This document shows, in pieces, positions 27,178 through 34,477 of a stretch of 35,912 nt of DNA. Numbering within the stretch: the first letter of the stretch is position 1; every line of letters begins with the position of its first letter. This stretch comes from an uncultured Opitutaceae bacterium (GTDB lineage: Bacteria; Verrucomicrobiota; Verrucomicrobiia; Opitutales; Opitutaceae). The DNA lies in NCBI GenBank assembly GCA_937958045.1, contig CALFXL010000064.1, positions 1 to 35,912 on the forward strand, written 5' to 3'. Made by a program: the position numbers and the translations under genes. The notes below the pieces were generated by a model. That model did no database searches, was not told the origin of the DNA, and was given only the letters and a program-made list of their open reading frames with translations.

Positions 27178-29358
27178 TTAGCGCAGCCGACCGCGCGTGC
27201 CCACCGACGGTGCGCCGGTCGGCGCTTTGAAAAAGCGATGGTTCACGGGACGCCGCTGCTCAACGGTCAGCGCCGGCAGATCCGGCAAGGCATCCGCTTT
27301 GGAGCTCCCGACGAGTTCACGCGCCATGAGCCGGAGGTCGTCCCAACGTTGTGCGAGGGCCAATCCATTCGCTTGCGCACGCGACATCGCCGCAACCGCT
27401 TCGCCGCTCGTCGCAGGGACCGGTTCCTCGACCGCCGATTTTCGCCCGATCGTCTCGAGATCGTCGGCGGCCGCGAGTTGTCGCAAAAGACTCCGCCACT
27501 CCGTCATGAGCCGGTCGATGTCGCCGCGTTCCGCCGCATCGGGCATAGCCGCGATCACCCGCGCGCGTGCGCCTTCATCGATCATCGCGCGAACGACATC
27601 GCTGCCACCGTAGCCATATTGCGGTGGCAGGCCTTCGACCAAATACCCTTCGATCGTCAACCGCCGGTAGGCGCGCTCGCACACGACGGCCAGCCGTCCG
27701 AGCCGTCGCGGATTCGTGCCGGCAAAACGATCGCCCGCGAAGAGATTCGCGCTATCGAAAAGCAAATCGCGCAGCGGATAACGTCGGTCCTCGAGGCCCG
27801 CCGCGAGCGCCAGTCCTTCCGGTCCTAAAAACGATGCCACGATTTCGCCGCGCGGCGTCAGCGCCAGCTCGCGGTCGAGCACCCCGCAGCGCTGCCATTG
27901 CCAGAGCGGCGTGGGCTGCGGACTGAGCTGCAAACATTCCTCGCGCCATCGACACGTCGCACACGCGGGAAATGGATTGCGCAAGCGGCGCACCAAACGC
28001 GCGCGCCCTGTATCCGTTCTTTGGCGACACGGCAGTTCGTCCGGCGCACGCTTCGCCGTCTCCTCCGCGCCGAGCACCATCGGTGTTTCGAGAAAAAACC
28101 GGCGCGCCCAACGCGAGGCCGTTTCCACCGTCGGACCGCCTCGACGCAATCCGCGCAACAACACCGCCCACGGCAGCGGCTCGGCGCGTTTCAGCCGCAA
28201 CGGCGCCGCCCGTCGGGTGCGCGGCGTACTCGCCGAGCAAAGGATGTAACCAACTTCATCCAATCCACGCCGCCCCGCCCGCCCGATCATCTGCAACAAA
28301 TCGTGCGGCGCGATTTCGCGCTCCAAATGATCGAAGCGATAACTACCCGCCGTGATCATCACCGAGCGCAGCGAAAAGTTGATGCCCGCCGCCAATCCCA
28401 ACGTCGCCACGACCGCGCGGAGTTGTCCGGCCTTCGCGAGCGGTTCGATGACGCCCGCGCGCTGTGCGTACGTGAGTCCGCTATGGTGATACGCCACGCG
28501 CTGCCGCAAGAGGCGCGCGATGCGCGGTCCGCACACCGCTTCTTGTTCGGGCGTCAGTGTCAACGGCTCCGCGAGCGGCAACTCGCGCGCAAACTGTCGC
28601 GCCAGTCGTTCCGCGTCCTGTCGATGCGGTGCGAACACCAGCACCGGGCCCATGCCTTCGCGCAATGCGCCCGCCACGCGTTTCGCCCAAAAGCCTTCGA
28701 TGCTCCGCGGCAAGCCATGCACGAGATCATCCACGTCGATTTCCTCCAACGGCACCGGCCGCACGTGTGTCCGCACCGCTTCGGCCCGCCGCCCAAGTCG
28801 CTGCAGCCACGCGACGATTTCCTCCGGGTTGGCCACCGCGCCGCTCAACAATAACAATTGCACCGACGGATCCAGCGCCACGAGCACACCTTCGTAGTGA
28901 TTTCCTCGATACGGATCGGCGATCCATTGGTACTCATCGAGAACCAACAGCTGAAAGGGCGCCGCGTCGCGTCCCGCGGGCTTCGGCACCGCACCCGCTT
29001 CGCGCGCATCGCCGCGAGCTTCTCGCGTGAGCAGCCCTTGCACCGCTTCGAGCGTCGCCACGACCACCGGCGCGCCGGGATCGATCGTCACATCGCCCGT
29101 CGTGATGCCCACGCGCCAGCCACGCGATTTCCATTCGGCATATTTGTCGTTGGCCAGCGCCCGCGTCGGCACCGTGAAAAGCGCCCGCTTCGCGAAGTTG
29201 GCCTGTTCGATAAATCGTTCAAACACATGCGTTTTTCCCGCCCCGGTCGGCGCATCAACCACGACGTCGCGCCCGGCCTTTAACCCCGCGATGGCCTGCG
29301 CCTGCCACGCGTCCGGCAGCATCAATTTTTGCAGGCCACTGAGATCATCGAGACGCAC
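27178..29358 (-). CDS. Ski2-like SF2 helicase with central four-cysteine cluster
   Basis: A 726-aa superfamily 2 helicase beginning with a GTG at 29358 (an internal ATG at 29322 is the alternative). Motif I is APTGAGKT (36-43), motif II is the unusual DEYQ (141-144) rather than DEAD/DEVH, motif III reads SGAVAN (172-177) in place of SAT, and motif VI is QMIGRAGRRG (356-365), typical of the Ski2/Hel308 group. After the RecA domains there is a cysteine set C444-x21-C466-x2-C469-x5-C475, whose last three have the C-x2-C-x5-C spacing of Fe-S clusters in Cas4, AddB and Dna2-type nucleases. No nuclease domain is visible. The C-terminal 250 residues are helical and unassigned. It is probably an ATP-driven RNA or DNA helicase; the substrate is unknown. 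It is divergent from the ATP-grasp gene across 127 bp. Confidence 0.88.
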   Translation of the reverse strand: MRLDDLSGLQKLMLPDAWQAQAIAGLKAGRDVVVDAPTGAGKTHVFERFIEQANFAKRALFTVPTRALANDKYAEWKSRGWRVGITTGDVTIDPGAPVVVATLEAVQGLLTREARGDAREAGAVPKPAGRDAAPFQLLVLDEYQWIADPYRGNHYEGVLVALDPSVQLLLLSGAVANPEEIVAWLQRLGRRAEAVRTHVRPVPLEEIDVDDLVHGLPRSIEGFWAKRVAGALREGMGPVLVFAPHRQDAERLARQFARELPLAEPLTLTPEQEAVCGPRIARLLRQRVAYHHSGLTYAQRAGVIEPLAKAGQLRAVVATLGLAAGINFSLRSVMITAGSYRFDHLEREIAPHDLLQMIGRAGRRGLDEVGYILCSASTPRTRRAAPLRLKRAEPLPWAVLLRGLRRGGPTVETASRWARRFFLETPMVLGAEETAKRAPDELPCRQRTDTGRARLVRRLRNPFPACATCRWREECLQLSPQPTPLWQWQRCGVLDRELALTPRGEIVASFLGPEGLALAAGLEDRRYPLRDLLFDSANLFAGDRFAGTNPRRLGRLAVVCERAYRRLTIEGYLVEGLPPQYGYGGSDVVRAMIDEGARARVIAAMPDAAERGDIDRLMTEWRSLLRQLAAADDLETIGRKSAVEEPVPATSGEAVAAMSRAQANGLALAQRWDDLRLMARELVGSSKADALPDLPALTVEQRRPVNHRFFKAPTGAPSVGTRGRLR

Positions 29359-29485
29359 GCGCGCACCGTAGGTCCGCGATCTGCTCAGTCAATGCCCGCT
29401 CCTGCTTCATCGCCTTGCGCCGCTCCGATCAACGCGGCGCTTGCTCCACTTTCCGCACAGCTATTGCCTCCTCTCATCGACGCTC

Positions 29486-31948
29486 ATGCCCGTTGACGCT
29501 TCCAGTCTGCCCGTCCTGCGACCGTCCGCCCTCCGCGCGCTTCGCAGCCGCCTCCAACTCGTGATCCGCGACGCGGGCCAAGCCGACCTCTCCCCGGAGG
29601 CCGCCCATCCGCATGCTCCTTATTGGCAGCTGGAACCACATCCGTTGCTGCTCGCAGGCGAGGAATGGCGCACGCTCGAAAACGCCGTCCTGCAACGCGC
29701 GCGGCTCGTCAACGCCTTCCTCACCGACATCTATCACGAACAAGCCGTGCTCCGCGCCGGCGTGCTCCCGCCCGAGGTGATTTTTGGCGATCCGTATTAT
29801 CGCCGCTCGTGTTTGCACTTGGAACCCCTGCGCGTCGATCCCGCAACCCTGCTGCGCTTCGATCTCGCGCGCACCGCGGAGGGCTGGGTGTTTACCGCCA
29901 CACGCGCCAACACGCCCATCGGTTTCAGCTACGCCGTGCAAAATCGCCGTTTCCTCTCGCAGGAGGCCGGCGAGCTTTACGGCGCGCTGCCCGAGTACCG
30001 AAACATCATCGACTTCCCGCTGCAGCTCCTCGCCGCGTTGCACGCACTCGCTCCGCGCGCGGACGGCGATGCGTCGATCGTGCTGCTCACCGCCGGGCCG
30101 CAGGACCCGTTTTATTCGGAGCACAGTTTCCTCGCGCGAAAAATGGGTCTCCCGCTCGCGCGCGGCGACGATCTGCTCGTGCTCGATAATCGCGTGTACT
30201 TCAAAACCATCGCCGGACTCGAACCGGTCGATGTCATCTACCGCCGCCTCAACGACGCCCACATCGACCCCGTCGTCTTCTCGACCGATCACGAAACCGC
30301 CGGCGTGCCCGGACTTCTCCAGTGCATCCGCCACGGCACAGTCGCCATCGCCAATTCCATCGGCACCGGCCTCGCCGAAAGCCGCGCGCTCGAGGCGTTT
30401 TTGCCGGCGATGATGCAGTTTTATCTGGGCGAGAAACCGCTCCTGCCTTCGCTGCCGACGCTGACCTGCGGCGATCCCGATCAGCTCCAGCAGATCGTCG
30501 GCTCGTCGGAATTTCAGGTGCGTCCCGCCCACGATCCGCGTCTCGGCACACCGCCGCCCGACCTCACGCCGGGACCCGGCGGATTGCCCGCCGCGATCGC
30601 GCGCCATCCGCATCAATTCGTCGCGCAAAAAATCCCCGCGCCGATCCCCCACGATCCTGGCAACCCGCACGTCACGGGCTGCACCTTGTCGCTCTACGTG
30701 CTTTCGCAAAGCCGCCAGCACTCCGTCATGCCCGGCGGACTCGTCCATCTCGGCGCCGGTGGACCACCGCGCGATCGTGTCGGGCACACCGCCGATGCCA
30801 TCGTGCTTCTCGACTCGGCGACCGAACGCGACGACTCCGCGCACGAGGTGCGTTCGCCCGGCGTGCCGCACAACGTCCTCGGCTCTCGCGCCGCCGAAAA
30901 TCTTTTCTGGCTCGGTCGCTACATCGAACGCGCCGAAATCACCGCGCGCATGTTGTCCATCGTCGATGATGTCGCGCTCGAGGAAACCCCCGGCCGCGAT
31001 CGTCATCGCTGGGTGCCGATCTGGCGCGGCTTGTTCGAAGCAACCGGACATCCCGCCGAAAAAATCATCGTCTCCGAACATTCGCCCAACGCGCTTTCGA
31101 TCGACCAACTCTGGCGCCTCACGCTCACCTCGCGCCACCCGAGCTCGTTGTATTCCTCGGTGGGCATCGCCTGCGAAAACGCGCGCCAGCTCCGCGATCA
31201 CGTGAGCCCCGAATGCTGGGCCATTCTCAGCCGGCTTCACGCGCGACTCGAAACCCTGCGCCGCCCCGATTCCTCCGCGGGCGCCACCACGCCGTCTTTC
31301 GACTCGGCGGAACTTCGCCGTCAAAACGCACTCGCTTCCGCCGACATCGTCGCCGCGGAGATCAACGCCTTCATTGGCACCGCCGAGCGCACGCTCCTGC
31401 ACGACGCGTCCTGGCACTTCCTGCGCATCGGCCGTTATCTCGAACGCGCGGTCATGACCTGCAGCGCGCTGCGCCATCCGCTCGGCGCGCTCGACGACGA
31501 GATTCGCATGCGTCCCGATGCGCCCCGCCACAACCCCGAGCTCTCCGCGCTGCTCCGCATGCTCGGTTCGCAGGACGCCTACCGGCGTATTTACCAAACC
31601 ACTACACGTCCGCGCTACGTCGCCGCGCTCCTGCTTCAACACAGCGACGCGCCTCGCAGCATTTGTCACAATCTCCGCAGCATCTGCGGTTCGCTCCGCG
31701 CCATCCGCATGCGCCTGCCCGGCGCCGACCACTCCGCACTCGATGCCGCGACCGATATTATTCACACGCTCGAAACCTTGCCGCTCGATCGCTACTTCAG
31801 CGGCTTCGATCCGCAAAAACCCGCACCGCCGCTCGGACAAACGCTTCTGACATTGCTCGAACGCCTCTATTCGCTGCAACCTCTTCTCAGCGATCACTAC
31901 TTCAGCCACCAAGCCCACATCCCCGCGCAGGCCCAGTTGAGTTTGTGA
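29486..31948 (+). CDS. Circularly permuted ATP-grasp / alpha-E domain fusion
   Basis: An 820-aa cytoplasmic protein joining a circularly permuted type-2 ATP-grasp domain (about residues 30-470) to an alpha-E (DUF403) helical domain (about 490-810). The ATP-grasp part begins with the P-x-Y-W-Q-L-E-P-H-P-L-L and F-G-D-P-Y-Y-R-R-S segments and includes A-N-S-I-G-T-G and F-Y-L-G-E-K-P-L-L-P; the alpha-E part begins with S-R-A-A-E-N-L-F-W-L-G-R-Y-I-E-R-A. This family is known as a predicted amide-bond ligase system usually found with a transglutaminase-like protein and an NTN peptidase; neither is in the window. I chose the ATG at 29486; an upstream in-frame ATG at 29441 adds 15 residues with no leader logic. 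The product may be a peptide-like modification (inference). It is followed 25 bp later by the VKOR gene, so the two may be co-transcribed. Confidence 0.9.
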   Translation: MPVDASSLPVLRPSALRALRSRLQLVIRDAGQADLSPEAAHPHAPYWQLEPHPLLLAGEEWRTLENAVLQRARLVNAFLTDIYHEQAVLRAGVLPPEVIFGDPYYRRSCLHLEPLRVDPATLLRFDLARTAEGWVFTATRANTPIGFSYAVQNRRFLSQEAGELYGALPEYRNIIDFPLQLLAALHALAPRADGDASIVLLTAGPQDPFYSEHSFLARKMGLPLARGDDLLVLDNRVYFKTIAGLEPVDVIYRRLNDAHIDPVVFSTDHETAGVPGLLQCIRHGTVAIANSIGTGLAESRALEAFLPAMMQFYLGEKPLLPSLPTLTCGDPDQLQQIVGSSEFQVRPAHDPRLGTPPPDLTPGPGGLPAAIARHPHQFVAQKIPAPIPHDPGNPHVTGCTLSLYVLSQSRQHSVMPGGLVHLGAGGPPRDRVGHTADAIVLLDSATERDDSAHEVRSPGVPHNVLGSRAAENLFWLGRYIERAEITARMLSIVDDVALEETPGRDRHRWVPIWRGLFEATGHPAEKIIVSEHSPNALSIDQLWRLTLTSRHPSSLYSSVGIACENARQLRDHVSPECWAILSRLHARLETLRRPDSSAGATTPSFDSAELRRQNALASADIVAAEINAFIGTAERTLLHDASWHFLRIGRYLERAVMTCSALRHPLGALDDEIRMRPDAPRHNPELSALLRMLGSQDAYRRIYQTTTRPRYVAALLLQHSDAPRSICHNLRSICGSLRAIRMRLPGADHSALDAATDIIHTLETLPLDRYFSGFDPQKPAPPLGQTLLTLLERLYSLQPLLSDHYFSHQAHIPAQAQLSL

Positions 31949-31973
31949 ACGTTTTTCGGCCCGGCTTCTCCCC

Positions 31974-32960
31974 ATGTCTCCCGCCTTTCGCCGCATCCTC
32001 ACGCAGATTCTCGTCACGCTCGGCATCGCACTCGCCGCTTATCTCGCCGGTCTGCATTTCCTGAGACTTCCGTGCATCGGTTCGAGCGGTTGCGAAATCG
32101 TGATCAACAGCCGCTACGGCCAGTTCCTCGGCGTGCCCGTCGGCCTCTTCGCGGTGCTCCTTTGGCTCGCCGTCATCTACGTGCCCGATCGCAGCAAGCG
32201 CGGCGTGTTGCTCGTGCTCATGGGGGGCGTGTCGTTTGTTTTCATTCTGCTGCAGTTTTTCGTCGTCCGCAGCTTCTGCCTCTTCTGCACGCTCCACGCG
32301 TTGATCAGCTGGATCATGATCGCGCTTCATGGCGAAAAACCGTCGCGCTGGACCGCTCCGCTCGGATTCGCCCTCGCATTTGGCGCGTTGCTGCTCGCGC
32401 GTGAACACGCGGCCACGCGCGCCGCCGGCACGCTGCCGCCCACTCCCGCCGAAAGTGTCGCCACTCTCCGCGAACGCAGCGCCGGTTTGTATTGGCTCGG
32501 CCCCTACAACGAACGCAGCCCCGCGCTCGTCCTCAGCCTCGATTGTCCGTCGTGCCTCGACCTGCTCGAGTCGCTCACGCGCCGCTCCTTCGCGGAGGGC
32601 AGCGCCGGACCGGCGATCTATTGGAAAACAACCGACGCCAACCGCGCGCTCACGGAAACCTTCATCGCCGCCGTGCTCGTCCAAGAAGGCACGCCGCGCG
32701 AAGCGTTCCTCGCCGTCGCGACACTCCTCAGCGCGCACAAAGAACTCGCCCTCCAATCTCCCGCCGGCGCCGCGAAACGTCTCGAAAGTCTTTTCCCCGC
32801 CGCCAGCGAACGTCTGCCGCACGCGCGCCGCATTCTCGACGACCAAGCCGCTGCGCTTGCCGCCGCCCAACTCGGTCAAACCACACCGCTGCTCCTCCCG
32901 CTCGACGCCGCGCCGCGCGTGTTTTTCTCCGTCGACGATCTTTTTCCGCGCGCTCCTTGA
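31974..32960 (+). CDS. VKOR-family protein fused to a thioredoxin-like domain
   Basis: A 328-aa membrane protein of the vitamin K epoxide reductase family, a bacterial partner of DsbA that passes electrons to quinones. Helices occur at about 9-29, 52-70, 80-98, 103-118 and 126-142. The loop cysteines are Cys34 and Cys40 (P-C-I-G-S-S-G-C), and the redox site is Cys102-L-F-Cys105. The C-terminal part (about 170-325) carries Cys191-P-S-Cys194 and a late T-T-P-L-L-L-P, matching the active site and cis-proline of a thioredoxin-like domain, although the sequence between them is divergent. It would supply oxidising equivalents to its own periplasmic domain. The gene stops 3 bp before the convergent DUF1573 stop. 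Confidence 0.88.
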   Translation: MSPAFRRILTQILVTLGIALAAYLAGLHFLRLPCIGSSGCEIVINSRYGQFLGVPVGLFAVLLWLAVIYVPDRSKRGVLLVLMGGVSFVFILLQFFVVRSFCLFCTLHALISWIMIALHGEKPSRWTAPLGFALAFGALLLAREHAATRAAGTLPPTPAESVATLRERSAGLYWLGPYNERSPALVLSLDCPSCLDLLESLTRRSFAEGSAGPAIYWKTTDANRALTETFIAAVLVQEGTPREAFLAVATLLSAHKELALQSPAGAAKRLESLFPAASERLPHARRILDDQAAALAAAQLGQTTPLLLPLDAAPRVFFSVDDLFPRAP

Positions 32961-32963
32961 GCG

Positions 32964-33902
32964 TTAGTTCGCGCGCGAGATCACCGGCACTTCCAGCTCG
33001 AGCACTTCGCCGTCGTACACGCGGAGCAGTTGGGTCAGCGCACCGGGGTTCTCCGGCGTCGTCGCGACTTCGATTTCGATCGTTTCCGCGGACTTCGCGG
33101 CCACGGTCGCGCGTCCGGGCTCGAGTTCAAAACGCGGTTCCTTCGGCGAACGCCATCCCGTCAACGTCACCCGTGTGCTCGTTTCTTTTCCGACTTTGGT
33201 CGTTGGAAGAATCACCGGACTCGGACTCACCCGCAGCGACGACTCGACGGAGAGAAACACGTTGAACGACACGCGCGGATTCGTCGCATCGTTCGTCACC
33301 GCCGTCACGCGCACCATGTGGTGTCCCGCGGGCGCCGACGTCAGTTTCGTGAGTTTTAACCAAAATGATTTCCCTTCGCGCCGGCTCACTTCCCCTGCGA
33401 ACCACGCGTGCTCCGCTTCAATTTTCGCGACGTCCGCGTTTCCTTCGCCGAGATAATCGAGCCGCACTTCGCCGCTGAATTCCTCGCCGCGCATACTCTT
33501 CGCGAACGTCAGAAACGGCGGCGAGATCGCCCAATTTTCATACGGCGTCACCAGCACTTTCAACGGCACCACCACCTCGCCCGCGGAGGTTTTTAACACC
33601 AGGCGTCGCGTGATCTCGCCCTGATACGAACGCGTCTCCGTGCGCACGGTGAGCTCGGTTTTTTCGCCGGGTGCCAGCCGCCGCTTCGTCGGTGTACCCG
33701 CCGTACAACTACAATCCGTCAGCACATCCTCGATCACGACCTCACGATCCCCGCGATTCACGAGCACCACGGACGCCTCCGCATTCTGATTTTGCGCGCG
33801 TCGTCCCAAATCGACCTCCGCCGGTTCCGCGACGATTTGCGCGACCAACTGCGTCACGACCCCGAGCATCCAAACAACCGCCACACACCATGCGCATTTC
33901 AT
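32964..33902 (-). CDS. DUF1573-containing secreted protein
   Basis: A 312-aa exported protein. A signal segment (M-K-C-A-W-C-V-A-V-V-W-M-L-G, cleavage about residue 22-25) precedes a DUF1573 immunoglobulin-like domain (about 28-120) with the hallmark N-x-G near residue 49-52 and the D-C-S-C-T motif (Cys64, Cys66). Two further beta domains of similar build follow to the C-terminus. I chose the ATG at 33902 because of the signal peptide; the frame upstream continues without family similarity. The family is common in Bacteroidetes, Planctomycetes and Verrucomicrobia, with no known reaction; it probably acts in the envelope as a structural or binding protein. Its neighbour VKOR is convergent, so co-regulation is not implied. 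Confidence 0.87.
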   Translation of the reverse strand: MKCAWCVAVVWMLGVVTQLVAQIVAEPAEVDLGRRAQNQNAEASVVLVNRGDREVVIEDVLTDCSCTAGTPTKRRLAPGEKTELTVRTETRSYQGEITRRLVLKTSAGEVVVPLKVLVTPYENWAISPPFLTFAKSMRGEEFSGEVRLDYLGEGNADVAKIEAEHAWFAGEVSRREGKSFWLKLTKLTSAPAGHHMVRVTAVTNDATNPRVSFNVFLSVESSLRVSPSPVILPTTKVGKETSTRVTLTGWRSPKEPRFELEPGRATVAAKSAETIEIEVATTPENPGALTQLLRVYDGEVLELEVPVISRAN

Positions 33903-33972
33903 CGCGCGACCCTGCGTCGCCGCCGACGCCGGAGCAAGACGATCCAATCTGATCACGCCCGCCCCGTTTCCC

Positions 33973-34023
33973 ACAGGATTACAAGATGAACAGGAAGGCT
34001 GGCCGGTTCTCCCGCAATCCTGT
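33973..34023. repeat. Inverted repeat 'ACAGGATT' type
   Basis: ACAGGATT (33973-33980) and AATCCTGT (34016-34023) are perfect reverse complements 35 bases apart, in a context (ACAGGATTACAAGATGAACA) that matches a dispersed element of the ACAGGATTTACAGGAT kind known from several phyla. It occupies most of the 156-bp gap between the DUF1573 gene and the gene upstream of it. Confidence 0.5.
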
Positions 34024-34058
34024 CCAAACCAAGACGCCAAATTCATCGCATCCGCAGC

Positions 34059-34477
34059 TCATCTCTCAGGATCGCCATCAGACTTTTTGTCCGCTGCGTT
34101 TTCACCCGCGATCAGATGCCGGAAGCGGTGATACGAAAATCCGACCCACAATAGCACTCCGCCCAACGCGCAAAACGCGATGATCCGGTACAGGGTCGAA
34201 TTCAAATCCACCAAAAACATCCGCGGCACACACAACGCCAGCGCGACCAGTCCGAGCAAACGCGCCGGCCTGAACCGCCCAAACAATCCCACGCCAAACC
34301 ACACCAGCGCCGCCACCGCCCAGCCCACGGTGATATACGGCTCCAACTCACCGCGCTGGGCCAGCATCAGGTCCATCGCCACCGCGAGGCCCGCCGATGG
34401 ATACAACCCATCGCGAAAACGACGCTCGCCCGGCCCCGCCCAGATCCGTCCGTTCGGCAACTGAGCGGCAGCGCGAG
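34059..34477 (-). pseudogene. 3' end of the DUF2339-like gene, in another frame after a frameshift
   Basis: This stretch encodes the missing C-terminus of the DUF2339-like gene to its right: about 138 residues beginning A-A-A-Q-L-P-N-G and ending D-P-E-R, with four hydrophobic segments and the family-typical finish D-L-N-S-T-L-Y-R-I-I-A-F. It has no start codon with a leader of its own. It is read in the frame one base behind that of the upstream part, so one missing base near 34470 would restore a single gene. Either the gene is broken, the base is a sequencing error, or ribosomes shift frame here. Confidence 0.7.

Noticed and set aside
29474..32026. 850-codon minus-strand frame opposite the ATP-grasp/alpha-E gene
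   Set aside because: Slightly longer than the real gene but with no recognisable domains; the plus-strand protein has clear family motifs throughout.
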